From Lactobacillus kefiranofaciens (GTDB lineage Bacteria > Bacillota > Bacilli > Lactobacillales > Lactobacillaceae), in NCBI RefSeq assembly GCF_900103655.1, contig NZ_FMXC01000021.1, positions 1 to 38,583 on the forward strand: a stretch of 38,583 nucleotides of DNA, in the 5' to 3' direction. Shown piece after piece: positions 25,066 to 36,007 of the stretch. The notes below the pieces were generated by a model. It searched no databases. It worked only from the letters and a program-made list of their open reading frames with translations, and was not told the DNA's origin. Numbering within the stretch: position 1 is the stretch's first letter; each line of letters begins with the position of its first letter. Position numbers and translations under genes: made by a program.

Positions 25066-26380
25066 GTTCTAAGACGTCAATCTTAAATTGATCTAAACTA
25101 GCTAAACCACGCTCACTGATCTTTTCATGCCGTTCACGCTTTTTTCGAATTTTCTTGCCTTCTAAAGCTGGTAAAAGCGCAAAACTAGCATTCATCGGTT
25201 GAAAATGCTTGGCACTAGTGGTAGTAACGTAATTTGCCATTGATCCTAGAGCCGTATCCTTTGGAAAAGCAACCGTTTTTTCACCTAGTGCTTCACGTGC
25301 TGCATTAATTCCTGCGACTAAGCCGCTACCCGCACTTTCGACATAGCCTTCCACGCCAGTCATTTGTCCTGCAAAAAACAAGCCCGGCTGTTTCTTGGCT
25401 TCATAACTTGCCGTTAAAATATCTGGAGAAGCAATATAAGTGTTTCTATGCATCTTGCCATATCTAACAAAACGAGCATTTTCGAAACCAGGAATCATTG
25501 AAAAGACCCTTTTTTGCTCACCATATTTCAAATGAGTTTGAAAACCGACTATGTTATACATTGATGCAGCGGCATTGTCTTGACGCAATTGAATCACTGC
25601 ATATGGAGTTTTACCAGTATGTGGATCTTCCAAGCCGACCGGTTTTAACGGCCCAAACAACATTGTTTTTGCACCACGCGCGGCCATGACTTCAATCGGC
25701 ATGCATCCTTCAAACACATCATTTTTTTCAAAACCATGCAGCTGTGCAGTTTCAGCATTAATTAGCTCATGCTGAAACTTTTCATATTGTTCCTTATTCA
25801 TCGGACAATTGAGATAAGCAGCTTCTCCACGATCATAACGAGACTTCTTATATACGATATCCATGTCAATTGAGTCTGCCGCCACAATTGGCGCAGCAGC
25901 ATCAAAGAAATGCAAACTATCTGTACTAGAAAACTCCTGAATCTTTTCAGCTAATGCGGAACTAGTTAAAGGACCCGTAGCAATGATCGTAATTCCATCT
26001 TGAGGAATTTCAGTAATCTCTTCTTCATGAACAGTTACATTATCTAATTTTCTTAAAGTATCGGTCACATATTTACTGAAGCTATCACGATCAACCGCCA
26101 ATGCCCCACCAGCAGGGACTTGTGTTTTATCAGCAGCTGCCATAATCAATGAATCAAGATGGCGCATTTCCTCCTTTAATAATCCAACAGCATTAGATAA
26201 TTGATTAGAGCGCATTGAATTAGTACAAACCAGCTCAGCAAATCCACCCGTTTCATGAGCTGGCGTCTCTTTTTTAGGACGCATTTCATAAAGATCAACA
26301 TGGATTCCCCGCTTAGCCAATTGCCAAACAGCTTCACTGCCAGCTAATCCCGCTCCAATCACAGTTACATTTTTCGGCAT
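25058..26380 (-). CDS. trmFO: TrmFO, folate/FAD-dependent tRNA (uracil-54) methyltransferase
   Basis: A 440-residue flavoprotein that makes ribothymidine at position 54 of tRNA using methylenetetrahydrofolate. The N-terminal '[21 protein letters not shown]' is the FAD-binding GxGxxG Rossmann motif. '[20 protein letters not shown]' and '[22 protein letters not shown]' are typical family regions. I start at the ATG at 26380, which follows AAGGTGA. The longer frame to 26419 has no ribosome binding site. It is the first gene of the trmFO-xerC-hslV-hslU unit and lies 80 bases after topA. Confidence 0.96.
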   Translation of the reverse strand: MPKNVTVIGAGLAGSEAVWQLAKRGIHVDLYEMRPKKETPAHETGGFAELVCTNSMRSNQLSNAVGLLKEEMRHLDSLIMAAADKTQVPAGGALAVDRDSFSKYVTDTLRKLDNVTVHEEEITEIPQDGITIIATGPLTSSALAEKIQEFSSTDSLHFFDAAAPIVAADSIDMDIVYKKSRYDRGEAAYLNCPMNKEQYEKFQHELINAETAQLHGFEKNDVFEGCMPIEVMAARGAKTMLFGPLKPVGLEDPHTGKTPYAVIQLRQDNAAASMYNIVGFQTHLKYGEQKRVFSMIPGFENARFVRYGKMHRNTYIASPDILTASYEAKKQPGLFFAGQMTGVEGYVESAGSGLVAGINAAREALGEKTVAFPKDTALGSMANYVTTTSAKHFQPMNASFALLPALEGKKIRKKRERHEKISERGLASLDQFKIDVLEHD

Positions 26381-26410
26381 TAAATCACCTTTATTTTTCT
26401 TTTTAATTAA

Positions 26411-26431
26411 GAATAGCACGTTTGGCTATTC
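26411..26431 (-). terminator. Weak terminator after topA
   Basis: GAATAGC (26411-26417) pairs with GCTATTC (26425-26431) around a 7-base loop. On the minus strand only an AT-rich tail follows, so some read-through into trmFO is likely. Confidence 0.45.
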
Positions 26432-26460
26432 TATACTGCTCTTAAGCTAATTCTTAAATA

Positions 26461-28593
26461 TTACTTATTGCTTTCGCCTTCTTGCGGTTCTTCACGATAA
26501 TCACCATTAGGACATAAAACAGTTAATCCCTTCTTAGACTTCTTTTCAACCAAGAAATGACCATCGTTAGGACAATTTCTGCCAATTGGCTTATCCCAAG
26601 AAACAAAATCACATTCTGGATAACGAGAACAACCATAGAATTTACGGTTTCTGCGCGATTTCTTTTCAACAACTTCACCTTTGCCACACTTTGGACAGGT
26701 AACGCCAATTTTCTTGACGATTGGCTTTGTATTTCGACAATCTGGGAAACGAGAACACGCATAAAACTTGCCGTAGCGCCCCATTTTAATCACCATTGGT
26801 GCACCACAGATATCACAATTAAAGCCAGCTGGTTCATCCTTGATTTGAATCTTTTCAATTTCAGAATCAGCTTTATTTAACTCCTGCTTAAATGGCTGAT
26901 AATATTCATCAACTACATGAGTCCATTCCTTTTGTCCATCTTCAACTTCGTCTAATTCATTTTCCAAATGGGCAGTGTAATCAACATTGGCAATATCCGG
27001 GAAGAATTGCTCAATTAAAGTATCAACAATCTCCCCCAACTCGGTTGGCACAATAGAACGACCTTCTAGCTTTACATAATAGCGTCGCTGAATAGTATCA
27101 ATTGTAGGTGCATAAGTAGATGGACGACCAACACCGTTTTCTTCTAGAGCATGAACCAAACTGGCTTCAGTATAACGAGCAGGTGGCAGAGTAAAGTGTT
27201 GCTTATTGTCAGACTTGCTCATCTTGACTCGATCGCCTTCTTGTAAATCTGGCAAATCAACGTTTTTCTCTTGTTGATTGTCATAGACCTTAGTAAAACC
27301 GGCAAATCTCATTTTAGAACCAGTAGTTCTAAAGATAACGCCATTTTGCACGATATCAGCTCTTACTGTGTCATAAACCGCAGGGGTCATCTCACTAGCT
27401 AAAAAGCGTGACCAAATCAACTTATACAATCGATATTGCTCTGTCGTTAATACGCTCTTAAGCGAAGCGGGCGTTCTATAGACACTAGTTGGTCGAATTG
27501 CTTCATGGGCATCTTGAGCATCTTCTTGATTTTGAAAATGTCTTTGACTTTTAGCTGCAAATTCTGCCCCATAGTTTTCGTGCAAGAACTGTGAAGCTTC
27601 TTTTTGAGCTACAGGCGAGGTTCTTTTAGAGTCAGTTCTCATATAGGTAATTAAACCGACAGTACCCTGTTTGCCCAAACTAATCCCTTCATATAGTTGC
27701 TGAGCAATACTCATTGTCCTACGAGTACGATAACCTAATCGTTTATTAGCTTCCTGCTGCATAGTTGAAGTTGTAAACGGTGCCGCTGGCTGACGCCGAC
27801 GTTGTCTCGATACAACTTTCTCAACCGTAAAGTCTTTCTTTTTGTCAATCTTGGCTAAAACATCTTTAACCGCATCAATATTGGCTAGCTCCGTCTTTTT
27901 ACCGTTTAAACCATAAAAAGCTGATTTAAAGCTTTCTTTTTCTTTTTTAAATTCAGCATCAATTGTCCAATATTCTTTAGGTTTAAAATTCTTAATTTCC
28001 TTTTCACGGTCAATTACTAATTTCAACGCAACTGACTGCACACGGCCAGCACTCAAGCCCTTCTTAACTTTAGCCCACAGAATTGGTGAAAGTGAGTAAC
28101 CCACGATTCGATCTAAAACACGACGAGCTTGCTGGGCATCAACTGTATCCATATCAATTGTCCGGGGATGTTTAAAACTCTCTTTAACCGCATCCTTGGT
28201 AACTTCGTTAAAAGTAACACGGTTTTTAGCTTTCTCATCTAAGTTAAGTGCGTGGGCTACATGCCAAGCAATTGCCTCTCCTTCACGATCAGGGTCGGAT
28301 GCCAAATAAACATCTTTAGCTTTTTTAGCTTCACTTTTTAATTCTTTGATCGTATCGCCTTTACCACGAATCGAAATATACTTAGGTTTGTAATTATCCT
28401 CGAAATCAATTCCCATTTGTGATTTTGGTAAGTCTCGAATATGCCCCTTCGAAGCAATTACGTGATAATTTCTGCCTAGGTATTTTTCAATAGTTTTAGC
28501 CTTAGCAGGTGATTCTACAATGACTAATGTTTTCTTACGTTTTTTAGTATTTCTTTTAGTTGTTTTAGTTTTACTTTTTACTTTAGTAGGCAT
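26461..28593 (-). CDS. topA: DNA topoisomerase I (TopA)
   Basis: A 710-residue type IA topoisomerase that relaxes negative supercoils. After a Lys-rich start, the Toprim domain has '[18 protein letters not shown]' (23-40) and '[12 protein letters not shown]' (100-111). The active-site Tyr317 lies in '[10 protein letters not shown]'. The C-terminus carries three zinc-ribbon repeats. The first two have four Cys ('CDICGAPM...CSRFPDC' and 'CPKCGKGE...CSRYPEC'). The third is degenerate, with only two clear Cys. AAGGAGG precedes the ATG. A promoter-like TTGACA with 17-base spacing sits over the dprA stop. Confidence 0.97.
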   Translation of the reverse strand: MPTKVKSKTKTTKRNTKKRKKTLVIVESPAKAKTIEKYLGRNYHVIASKGHIRDLPKSQMGIDFEDNYKPKYISIRGKGDTIKELKSEAKKAKDVYLASDPDREGEAIAWHVAHALNLDEKAKNRVTFNEVTKDAVKESFKHPRTIDMDTVDAQQARRVLDRIVGYSLSPILWAKVKKGLSAGRVQSVALKLVIDREKEIKNFKPKEYWTIDAEFKKEKESFKSAFYGLNGKKTELANIDAVKDVLAKIDKKKDFTVEKVVSRQRRRQPAAPFTTSTMQQEANKRLGYRTRRTMSIAQQLYEGISLGKQGTVGLITYMRTDSKRTSPVAQKEASQFLHENYGAEFAAKSQRHFQNQEDAQDAHEAIRPTSVYRTPASLKSVLTTEQYRLYKLIWSRFLASEMTPAVYDTVRADIVQNGVIFRTTGSKMRFAGFTKVYDNQQEKNVDLPDLQEGDRVKMSKSDNKQHFTLPPARYTEASLVHALEENGVGRPSTYAPTIDTIQRRYYVKLEGRSIVPTELGEIVDTLIEQFFPDIANVDYTAHLENELDEVEDGQKEWTHVVDEYYQPFKQELNKADSEIEKIQIKDEPAGFNCDICGAPMVIKMGRYGKFYACSRFPDCRNTKPIVKKIGVTCPKCGKGEVVEKKSRRNRKFYGCSRYPECDFVSWDKPIGRNCPNDGHFLVEKKSKKGLTVLCPNGDYREEPQEGESNK

Positions 28594-28641
28594 TAACTGC
28601 CTCCTTATTTAAATATTATTTTTTGACAATATACAATGCAC

Positions 28642-28670
28642 AGATTAAATAATAGTTTATGAATTGTCAA
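28642..28670 (-). promoter_or_regulatory. Candidate promoter of topA
   Basis: TTGACA (28670-28665) overlaps the dprA stop and is followed at 17 bases by TAATCT (28647-28642). A second TTGACAAT in inverted orientation lies at 28623-28630, so the two form an inverted repeat around the start region. The -10 match is weak. Confidence 0.5.
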
Positions 28671-29515
28671 ATACTTCCACAATTAAATTTAAAATCCACA
28701 ATCGGTGTAGCCCCCGCTTCAATTAACTGATTAGGCCCAGCTGATAATTGACTGGTGATTGGTCCAGGGACAGCATAAATATCTCGATTTTCCTGTAAAG
28801 CGATACTAGCCGTGATTAGCGAGCCAGACTTTTCTTTGGCTTCAGTAACAATTACACCAGTAGACAATCCTGCAAGAATTCTATTCCTTTCTGGAAATCT
28901 GAAAGGACGAGGCGGCGTATCTGGCAAATATTCGCTAATTAGTAACCCTTTTTGCGTAATCTCCTTTTGTAAATCACAGTTTTGCTTAGGATAAGAATAA
29001 TTTAACCCGTTGCCTACTACCGCTATAGTACGACCTTCATTGTTTAAGACAGCTTGATGGGCTAAGGCATCTACTCCTTTAGCTAAACCACTAGCAATCA
29101 CATAATTTTGCTCAAGCAGATTAGGAACTAAGCGATTAATTACATTTTTACTGTAATTAGTAGGATAACGTGAACCAACAATCGTAATAATTTCTTTTTG
29201 TAAAAGGGAAAGATCGCCACGAGCAAATAAGACTAAAGGTGGTCGATACATTTGCCTCAGTTTTTCTGGATATTCATCATCAAAGAAACTAATTACCTCA
29301 CTTTGTTGATAAATTTGCTTTTTCAACCGTTCTAAATCCGGATCCTTAAAAGTACATAAACAAGCTTGAATTAATTTTTCGGGTAAATCCATTTGCTCAA
29401 TTTCTTCTATACTTATTTCTAGATTAGCATCCATTTTTTGAGCGATAGTAAGCAATTTAACATAGCCAATGCCCTTTTGTAACTTTAATTTTAATAAGAA
29501 TTCTGTCTTTTTCAT
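28667..29515 (-). CDS. dprA: DprA/Smf, DNA processing protein
   Basis: A 282-residue protein that loads RecA on incoming single-stranded DNA in natural transformation. The extended Rossmann fold is visible in 'TIVGSRYPTNYSK', 'VIASGLAKGVDALAHQAVL', 'TIAVVGNGLNYSYPKQN', 'FRFPERNRILAGLS' and 'EAKEKSGSLITASIALQENRDIYAVPG'. An N-terminal 60-residue SAM-like part precedes it. It ends soon after 'IVDF', so it lacks a long C-terminal winged helix. I start at the ATG at 29515 because GGAGGG lies just upstream; the in-frame ATG at 29527 would contain that site. No late competence genes are visible nearby. Confidence 0.94.
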   Translation of the reverse strand: MKKTEFLLKLKLQKGIGYVKLLTIAQKMDANLEISIEEIEQMDLPEKLIQACLCTFKDPDLERLKKQIYQQSEVISFFDDEYPEKLRQMYRPPLVLFARGDLSLLQKEIITIVGSRYPTNYSKNVINRLVPNLLEQNYVIASGLAKGVDALAHQAVLNNEGRTIAVVGNGLNYSYPKQNCDLQKEITQKGLLISEYLPDTPPRPFRFPERNRILAGLSTGVIVTEAKEKSGSLITASIALQENRDIYAVPGPITSQLSAGPNQLIEAGATPIVDFKFNCGSI

Positions 29516-29572
29516 AAAACCCTCCATTACTTATTACGCAAAAAAAGGGCATTTTTTCTTTTTTATTTGCAA

Positions 29573-30325
29573 TTATTTAAAAAAATCGCTTACTGGAGCA
29601 AATGTTTTTCTATGAATAGGTGTTGGTCCATATTTTTTTAAGGCAGCAATATGCTCTTGCGTGCCATAGCCAGCATTTTTAGGAAAATCATATTGAGGAT
29701 ATATTTTAGCATAATCATCCATTAATTTATCCCGGAACACCTTAGCTACAATTGATGCCGCGGCAATTGAATTCGACTTGGCATCCCCTTTAATTAATTT
29801 TATCTGGGGAAGATCAACCGGAACATTCATTGCATCGACTAGCAATGCAGCTGGCTTAATATCCAAATCGCATACTGCTTGTGCCATTGCTTGACGATCC
29901 GCTTCATAAATATTGATTTCGTCAATTACCTGAGCGCTTTTGACGCCCACAGCGACACTTACTGCCTCAGATAAAATCTTGGGATAAAGCTTTAATCTCT
30001 TTTCTGGACTTAACTTCTTAGAATCATTAACATCAATTAGATCAAAATTCTGATCAATGATAACAGCTGCAGTCACCACCGGACCAGCTAGCGGGCCTCT
30101 ACCAACTTCATCCACACCAGCTACCAGTTGTCCTTTTTGCCAAAACTTTTTTTCATAATTAAAACGCTGCAAAAAAGACTGCTTCTTTTTAAGTAATTTA
30201 GCTTGTCTTTTATGATAGCTTACCAACAGCTTTTGTACGCCACTACGTGGATCCGCTGCTAAAGCTTCTAATTGTTCCGTACTAACATTATTCTTAAGTA
30301 GCTCTTTAATTTCTTTAATGGTCAT
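29573..30325 (-). CDS. rnhB: Ribonuclease HII
   Basis: A 250-residue enzyme that cuts RNA in RNA-DNA hybrids and removes single ribonucleotides. '[16 protein letters not shown]' (about 69-84) carries the Asp-Glu pair and the GRG motif. '[11 protein letters not shown]', 'VDAMNVP' and '[14 protein letters not shown]' supply the other acidic ligand and the C-terminal catalytic Asp region. The N-terminal 65 residues are a Lys-rich extension common in lactobacilli. Its ATG overlaps the rbgA stop by four bases, so translation is coupled. Confidence 0.96.
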   Translation of the reverse strand: MTIKEIKELLKNNVSTEQLEALAADPRSGVQKLLVSYHKRQAKLLKKKQSFLQRFNYEKKFWQKGQLVAGVDEVGRGPLAGPVVTAAVIIDQNFDLIDVNDSKKLSPEKRLKLYPKILSEAVSVAVGVKSAQVIDEINIYEADRQAMAQAVCDLDIKPAALLVDAMNVPVDLPQIKLIKGDAKSNSIAAASIVAKVFRDKLMDDYAKIYPQYDFPKNAGYGTQEHIAALKKYGPTPIHRKTFAPVSDFFK

Positions 30326-31161
30326 GGTCTATCTAAAGTAATCCTTCCCAATGCGCCTTTACGCAAACGCTGCAACATATATAGTGAGAAGCGATCATAA
30401 TCATCACGCATTCCATATTTTTCAGTCATTGCTAGTAAAAGATCAGGATCAGTCATTTCTGTAATTGCAGAACTTGATAATTTAGAGAATCTAATTAGAT
30501 TCTTTAAATAATGAGCACGAAAATTCTTTAAAACAAATAGAGCAACGTCATCTGCATGAAAAATGCTATCTTTAATAGCTCCAAGAGCGGCTAACTTATA
30601 CCCAACTTCTTCATCTGAAAATTTAGGCCACAAAATACCTGGAGTATCAAGGACCTGAATATTGCTACTCGTTTTTAACCATCTTTGTCCTTTAGTAACT
30701 CCCGGTTTATTGCCAACTTCAGCTACATTGTGCCCAACTAAACGGTTAATAATAGTTGATTTGCCACAATTAGGAATACCAGCTAAAGCAATTCTAATTG
30801 TAGGATTAGATGCGCCTCTTGCCTCTAGCTTGCGAGTTTTTTCTGCAGCAGCTTTTTTAATTAGCGCAATCAATTTTTGCATATTAGTATTATGCAATGA
30901 ATCAAGCGCTAAAATATATTTATTAGGCTGATTTAACTTTTCAGTCCATTTTTTGGTTAAAACAGGATCTGCCAAATCTGCCTTATTTAAAATAATAATA
31001 TGCGGCTTGCTTCCTACTAGTTTCTCAATCATTGGATTCCTAGAGGAGGCCGGTATTCTGCTATCTAGTACTTCTACTAGAACATCAATTAATCCTAATT
31101 TATCCTCTAATTGATTACGAGCCTTATTCATATGACCCGGATACCACTGAATTGTTGTCAT
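30322..31161 (-). CDS. rbgA: RbgA (YlqF), ribosome biogenesis GTPase
   Basis: A 279-residue circularly permuted GTPase needed for late assembly of the 50S subunit. The permuted order is seen: G4 'NKAD' (about 57-60) comes before G1 '[14 protein letters not shown]' (about 127-140), then G3 'DTPG' (about 172). The start '[12 protein letters not shown]' is the family signature. The C-terminal helical domain contacts rRNA. It begins 20 bases after the Na+/H+ antiporter gene with GAAGGAAG as ribosome binding site. It overlaps rnhB by four bases. Confidence 0.96.
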   Translation of the reverse strand: MTTIQWYPGHMNKARNQLEDKLGLIDVLVEVLDSRIPASSRNPMIEKLVGSKPHIIILNKADLADPVLTKKWTEKLNQPNKYILALDSLHNTNMQKLIALIKKAAAEKTRKLEARGASNPTIRIALAGIPNCGKSTIINRLVGHNVAEVGNKPGVTKGQRWLKTSSNIQVLDTPGILWPKFSDEEVGYKLAALGAIKDSIFHADDVALFVLKNFRAHYLKNLIRFSKLSSSAITEMTDPDLLLAMTEKYGMRDDYDRFSLYMLQRLRKGALGRITLDRP

Positions 31162-31181
31162 AATATATCTTCCTTCTTTTC

Positions 31182-32780
31182 TTATTCTTCTGTATCACCT
31201 AAGAAAATAACTTCCGCAATTAAAATTTCCCTATAGAGTGTTAAAAAACCGCGACGATATTCTTGCTCTTGCTGAGCAATTCGGCCTAGATAATTACGCT
31301 CTTGTCTAAACGCATAGCGATAAACTTCCGCCCGGAATTCTCGTTGATTTTCAGTTAACTCTTTTTGTCTAATAGTGTACTTAGTCTCTTTAATAAAATC
31401 TTTGATGGAAGTCTGATTCATCTGTGTTCTTAAGTCGAATTTTAATTGCTTTCTGATCTTTTTAGGCAAATAAATTTCATTCATCTGTTTTAATGCATAT
31501 TGGACCATTTCTTGCCGAACTCTGTCTACCTCGCGACGCATTTCCAAATCCGGCTTATCTTTTTTAAGCAAAAAGCGAAAAGCAATTGTTGGCACAATCA
31601 TACTAGTCAATATCAAGGTGATCTCACTAACTAAGATAAGATGAAAATCCGCAAGATTAACGCTCATTTCACTTAAAGTATAAGCCAAAGCAAAGGTTAC
31701 TGCACCATGAATGCCACCTAGACTAAATATTAAGGTGTCTTTAGAATTAATTTTACCTACAATATTTGGCGAAAAACGACAATAAAGAAATCGTATCAAT
31801 AAATTGGCACTATACAAAATCAGTCCTGCCCAAATTGCATCAACTGTTTGCTGATTAAAAACATCATCTCGCATTGAGCGAACAATGATAATCCCAAGTA
31901 ATAAAAATACAATACCATTCAAAACATCAATAATTAATTTTGAAAACTGACTGCTATTATAAAAAATAGTAGGATTGCTTAAGCGGCTTCGTTCTGACTC
32001 TACGTTATGCATCAGGCCAGCAGCTACTACGGCAATAATCCCTGAAACATGAATTTCTTCCGCCAAAAAATATATCATAAATGGGGTTAAGAAAAATAAA
32101 ACTTCAACTGGCATCGAAACAGCCGTAGTCAAATGATATTTAGAACGAAAATTCAACTGTCTTAAAAAAACTAACAAAATAGCAATTAATCCGCCTAAGA
32201 TAATTCCACCTCCGGCAGAATAAATAAAATTGCAAATAGCCTCTTCAACATGCAATTCTCGATGAATATACCAATCAACTGCCATATTGAGCAGAATAAT
32301 TCCTGAAACATCGTTAAAAAGAGATTCATCCTTTAAATAAAACGCTACTTTTTTAGGCAATTTTAAGCCATGAGTAACCGATTCCGTTGCTGTAGCATCA
32401 GTGGGAGTAGAAATCGCTGCTAAAATAAAAGCTAGTGGCAAAGATAAACCTAGACTAAAATAAATTCCAAAAGCAGCTGCAATCGTGGCTAGAATAATCA
32501 TTATCACCGTCAAGCCTACAATTGCACGCCAGCTTCGCAAAACGTTGTACATCCTAGTACGTTGACCTTCATAAAAAAGCAAGGGTGCAACAATTAATCC
32601 CATAAAAACTTCAGAATGAAAGCTTTCAATTAAAGCGTTTGTCTGTGGTACTAGGGCGATTAATATCCCTATCCCTAATGCAATATAGTTGACAGAGATT
32701 TTTTTCAAAAAACGTTGCTGAAGAATAGTAGCAATCGCTACAGTAAATATAATAAAACCAATAAAAATTATTACGTTCAT
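31182..32780 (-). CDS. Na+/H+ antiporter, CPA1/NhaP type
   Basis: A 532-residue membrane antiporter with about twelve helices in residues 1-400 and a charged cytoplasmic tail of about 130 residues. The CPA1 motifs are 'STPTDATATESV' (helix 4/5 region with the conserved Asp) and 'FNDVSGIILLN' (the ND motif that binds cation and proton). 'GGIHGAVTFALAYTLSE' is the conserved late helix with an Arg/Glu-type stabilising site. It exchanges Na+ (or K+) for H+ for pH and salt homeostasis. The ATG at 32780 has only a weak GAG site, and a terminator lies just upstream, so it may rely partly on read-through from yozE. Confidence 0.9.
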   Translation of the reverse strand: MNVIIFIGFIIFTVAIATILQQRFLKKISVNYIALGIGILIALVPQTNALIESFHSEVFMGLIVAPLLFYEGQRTRMYNVLRSWRAIVGLTVIMIILATIAAAFGIYFSLGLSLPLAFILAAISTPTDATATESVTHGLKLPKKVAFYLKDESLFNDVSGIILLNMAVDWYIHRELHVEEAICNFIYSAGGGIILGGLIAILLVFLRQLNFRSKYHLTTAVSMPVEVLFFLTPFMIYFLAEEIHVSGIIAVVAAGLMHNVESERSRLSNPTIFYNSSQFSKLIIDVLNGIVFLLLGIIIVRSMRDDVFNQQTVDAIWAGLILYSANLLIRFLYCRFSPNIVGKINSKDTLIFSLGGIHGAVTFALAYTLSEMSVNLADFHLILVSEITLILTSMIVPTIAFRFLLKKDKPDLEMRREVDRVRQEMVQYALKQMNEIYLPKKIRKQLKFDLRTQMNQTSIKDFIKETKYTIRQKELTENQREFRAEVYRYAFRQERNYLGRIAQQEQEYRRGFLTLYREILIAEVIFLGDTEE

Positions 32781-32793
32781 TTTATTTCTCGTT

Positions 32794-32826
32794 AAAAAAG
32801 CCCAGGCAATTTTTAAGCTTGGACTT
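32794..32826 (-). terminator. Terminator between yozE and the Na+/H+ antiporter gene
   Basis: AAGCCCAGGC (32799-32808) pairs with GCTTGGACTT (32817-32826), with two mismatches. On the minus strand six T residues follow. The stem overlaps the yozE stop codon. Confidence 0.7.
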
Positions 32827-33055
32827 AGTACATCATCTTATCTTCATACATCCGATATGCACGATCAAAAATTGACATACTCGGTAAATAACTAGCATTG
32901 AGTTCTAAATAATCCGAGAGTTTTTCATAATTTTGCTCTTGTTTTGGAAAAGACAGATCATGCTGGGCGTTATTTGCAAATTGAGTAACATCATCTGTTG
33001 AATCTGTATCCCTTTGCGTCATCAAATAGCGATAAAAACTTTCTCGATAAGCCAT
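32825..33055 (-). CDS. YozE-family (UPF0346) small protein
   Basis: A 76-residue protein with the YozE SAM-like fold. '[11 protein letters not shown]' at the start, '[14 protein letters not shown]' (about 26-39) and '[22 protein letters not shown]' (about 49-70) match the family. Members are small helical proteins in Firmicutes; the function is unknown. Its ATG is two bases after the degV stop, so the two are co-transcribed. Confidence 0.9.
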   Translation of the reverse strand: MAYRESFYRYLMTQRDTDSTDDVTQFANNAQHDLSFPKQEQNYEKLSDYLELNASYLPSMSIFDRAYRMYEDKMMY

Positions 33056-33057
33056 AA

Positions 33058-33909
33058 TTACTCCATATAATACAAAATTGCATATGCCCCATTGCCAGCA
33101 TGAGTAGCAATAATTGGACTCGTTTCAGCTACTAAGACATCTATCTTAGGATTAATAGCTTTAATTTGATTAGCCAGCTCCTGCATCAGTTCGGGCGTAT
33201 CTACGTAAGAAAGACCGACTTCTTTAATTCGGTCTTTATTATCCGTAATTTCTTTTAGAACACGCTCATTAAAAGCCTTAGTAAATTTTTTGCCTCGACC
33301 CTTTTTAGCTACCTTTAATTCTCCCTTAGGCATCTGCAATGCAATACGAATATTGAGCATAGTCGCAATTCGACCTGATAAGGCACCTAACCGTCCACCT
33401 TTAATTAAATTCTTTAAATTGACGACCATCATTTCTAGTTTTTGATCATTTCTAATTTGCTTCACGTGCGCAATAATCTCATCCATGCTTTTGCCAGCCT
33501 GTGCATCTCTAGCAGCTGCTAAAACCTGAAATCCTTCTGCACGATCGGTTAGTTCAGAATCAAAAATAATCATATTCTCACTTTGGCCAGCGATCTCAGC
33601 AGCTTGGCGGGCAGCATCAATTGTTCCGCTAAGTGTTTTAGCTAAAAAGATACCAATTACTTGGCTGCCATCTGCAGTTAACTTTTTAATTGCATCCACA
33701 AAACGTCCAATAGGTGGTTGACTAGTCTTAGGCAAGTTTTTAGCAGCATTCATTTTTTTAACAAAATCACTTCTCGTAATATCAACGCCATCTACATAGG
33801 ACTGACCATCAATTGTAATCGTCAATGGCACTACCGTGATATTATATTTTTTTATCTCTTCTGATGTCAGTTGGACGGAAGAATCCGTCATAACTTTTAT
33901 TTTCGACAA
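33058..33909 (-). CDS. DegV-family fatty-acid-binding protein
   Basis: A 283-residue protein of the DegV/FakB family, which presents a fatty acid to the FakA kinase for phospholipid synthesis. '[25 protein letters not shown]' and '[16 protein letters not shown]' are the N-terminal family motifs. 'TSQPPIGRF' holds the Thr-Ser that contacts the fatty acid carboxylate, and 'LIKGGRLG' and '[12 protein letters not shown]' close the fold. I choose the TTG at 33909, since GAAGGCG lies six bases upstream. A TTG at 33924 would contain that site. It is the first gene of the degV-yozE unit. Confidence 0.9.
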   Translation of the reverse strand: MSKIKVMTDSSVQLTSEEIKKYNITVVPLTITIDGQSYVDGVDITRSDFVKKMNAAKNLPKTSQPPIGRFVDAIKKLTADGSQVIGIFLAKTLSGTIDAARQAAEIAGQSENMIIFDSELTDRAEGFQVLAAARDAQAGKSMDEIIAHVKQIRNDQKLEMMVVNLKNLIKGGRLGALSGRIATMLNIRIALQMPKGELKVAKKGRGKKFTKAFNERVLKEITDNKDRIKEVGLSYVDTPELMQELANQIKAINPKIDVLVAETSPIIATHAGNGAYAILYYME

Positions 33910-34017
33910 CGTATTCGCCTTCAATTCTAATTTATTTACCCATTTTTATGATAAAATGTGAACAGTATATATTTGTATTGTATCAAAAAAACTACTTAAG
34001 AAAAAAGGATTGATCAA

Positions 34018-34683
34018 ATGAAACTTAGTGAACTTTTTCAAGAGCCACAGCAACGCTCTAAAAGATATTATCTACTAGATAATATTTTCAGTGCTATTAC
34101 ACATGGGATTGGTTTTGGCCTGGCTATTGCTGGGCTAGTCATCTTAATTGTCCAAGCCGCTCATACTGGCAATCCAATGCGTATTGTAACTTTTACCATT
34201 TATGGATCATGTCTAATCTTGCTTTACTTATTTTCAACTCTATACCACAGCCTTATTTTCACCAGAGCCAGAAATGTTTTTCAAATCTTTGATCACTCAT
34301 CAATTTTTTTATTAATTGCTGGATCTTATACTCCATTTTCACTAGTCGCCATCGGCGGTGGTTGGGGCTGGACCTTGTTTGGATTAATTTGGGGACTAAC
34401 AATTTTTGGTATTATTTACTATATTTTTAATCGTGGTAAACATATTATTCTAGACACAATTTTATACGTAGCAATGGGCTGGCTAGTCATTCTATCTGGT
34501 CCATATCTTTACCACCGACTAAGCCCTACAGGATTCTGGTTACTAGTAAGCGGGGGCATCGCCTATACTATCGGTGCAATTTTGTTTAGTATGCGCAGCA
34601 TTCCTTTTATTCATACAATTTGGCACTTATTCGTCATGCTAGGATCAATCTTAATGTATTTTTCTGTTTTACTTTATGTTTAA
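34018..34683 (+). CDS. Hemolysin III family (PAQR) membrane protein
   Basis: A 221-residue membrane protein with seven helices, of the HlyIII/YqfA branch of the PAQR family. The metal-site motifs are 'STLYHSL' (His about 77), 'FDHSSIFLLIAGSYTPF' (about 97-113) and 'HTIWHLFVMLGS' (about 200-211). PAQR proteins are probably zinc-dependent hydrolases such as ceramidases; the hemolysin name comes from one heterologous report. The ATG follows AAAAGGA. It is transcribed alone and is divergent from degV. Confidence 0.92.
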   Translation: MKLSELFQEPQQRSKRYYLLDNIFSAITHGIGFGLAIAGLVILIVQAAHTGNPMRIVTFTIYGSCLILLYLFSTLYHSLIFTRARNVFQIFDHSSIFLLIAGSYTPFSLVAIGGGWGWTLFGLIWGLTIFGIIYYIFNRGKHIILDTILYVAMGWLVILSGPYLYHRLSPTGFWLLVSGGIAYTIGAILFSMRSIPFIHTIWHLFVMLGSILMYFSVLLYV

Positions 34684-34712
34684 AAGTCTGGGAGATCTTT
34701 CCAGACTTTTTT
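34682..34712. terminator. Bidirectional terminator between the hemolysin III and cca genes
   Basis: AAAAGTCTGG (34682-34691) pairs with CCAGACTTTT (34701-34710), with a T run after it. It sits directly between the two convergent stop codons. Confidence 0.9.
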
Positions 34713-34716
34713 ACTT

Positions 34717-35916
34717 TTATTTTAGATTGTCCAAATAATCTTCAATGGCTTCTTGATTATTTTCAAGCTCACCAGCTACTACCATTGCTCTAATCCAGTT
34801 AAGAGTTTTTCCTAATTGAGCACCAGGACGCATTCCACGCTGTATCAAGAATCTACCATCAATCGCTAATTCACCTGGCTGCTTAATCGGTAAGGCCATA
34901 TAACGATCTATCAAAGCTTCTGAAGCAATAGGTTGACCTAAAATATGAGCTACATCGATTGTGTTAACCAAAGTTTCTTCTCCAGCTTGAAACAATTCAT
35001 AATCGCTAGGCGCATGATCTGAAATCAAATCAAACAAATTAATAATTCGCTCAACTTTTTCAGTAGTGGCATTGGAATTTTTCCAGTCACGCATAAAACC
35101 ATGAATTCGTTCATTAGGCATTTTTAAAAGCAAAATGATTAATGCCCATAAATTTGTTTCCATAGTTGGACTAAATTGCAGTTTAGGGTAAATAGACAGC
35201 AATTCTTTTTTACCGGCAAAATCTGGGACATCTTCGCTTAACTGTGTATCAAGAAAAACTTGGAAAGCTTGTCTTGAATTGGTCCCTAAGCCCATTTTGA
35301 CAAATTCTTCACGAATTCGTTCCACTGAGATCTTTTTTAGCAATTGATGATTATCTTTAATTGCCTGCCTCGTCTTCTCTTCTAGCTTAAATTCTAGCTG
35401 GCTCATAAAGCGAACTGCTCGCATCATTCTCAATGCATCTTCGTGAAACCGAGTCTCAGGGTCGCCAACTGCACGAATAATATGATGTTCAAGGTCATCT
35501 AGTCCGTTAAATAAATCAACAATTTCTCCTTTGGTATTCATTGCCAAGGCATTGATTGTAAAATCTCTTCTCTTTAGATCTTCATCTAAGTTTTGAACAA
35601 AAGTTACATGGTCTGGTCTACGAAAATCTTGATAACCTGACTCTGTTCTGAAAGTCGTAATTTCATAGCTTTCATTATTATACAATACAGTTACTGTTCC
35701 ATGTTTAATGCCCGTATCAATAGATTTGTCAAATAGCTGTTTAACCTCTTCTGGATAAGCGCTAGTAGTGATATCTACATCATGGACATGACGATGTAGC
35801 AATACATCACGGACAGAACCACCCACAAAATATGCTTCAAAACCTGCATTTTCTAGAGTTTGTAAAACAGGCATCGCTTTTACAAAAATATTTGGTAAAT
35901 TATCTATCTTGATCAT
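34717..35916 (-). CDS. cca: CCA-adding tRNA nucleotidyltransferase
   Basis: A 399-residue class II enzyme that adds or repairs the 3' CCA of tRNA without a nucleic acid template. '[24 protein letters not shown]' (29-52) holds the GGSVRD motif and the DxD metal ligands. '[12 protein letters not shown]' (about 111-122) and the '[12 protein letters not shown]' region (about 158-169) follow; the latter is followed by the neck and body domains. The length fits the single-domain bacterial CCA enzyme without an HD domain. The ribosome binding site is weak. It is transcribed alone. Confidence 0.95.
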   Translation of the reverse strand: MIKIDNLPNIFVKAMPVLQTLENAGFEAYFVGGSVRDVLLHRHVHDVDITTSAYPEEVKQLFDKSIDTGIKHGTVTVLYNNESYEITTFRTESGYQDFRRPDHVTFVQNLDEDLKRRDFTINALAMNTKGEIVDLFNGLDDLEHHIIRAVGDPETRFHEDALRMMRAVRFMSQLEFKLEEKTRQAIKDNHQLLKKISVERIREEFVKMGLGTNSRQAFQVFLDTQLSEDVPDFAGKKELLSIYPKLQFSPTMETNLWALIILLLKMPNERIHGFMRDWKNSNATTEKVERIINLFDLISDHAPSDYELFQAGEETLVNTIDVAHILGQPIASEALIDRYMALPIKQPGELAIDGRFLIQRGMRPGAQLGKTLNWIRAMVVAGELENNQEAIEDYLDNLK

Positions 35917-36007
35917 TAATAAAATCTCAATTCTTATTATCGTTAATTATTTCATTTAATTTTTCGTTTGTTAAAATGAAGGTAAGGGGACAAAGGAGGT
36001 AATTATT

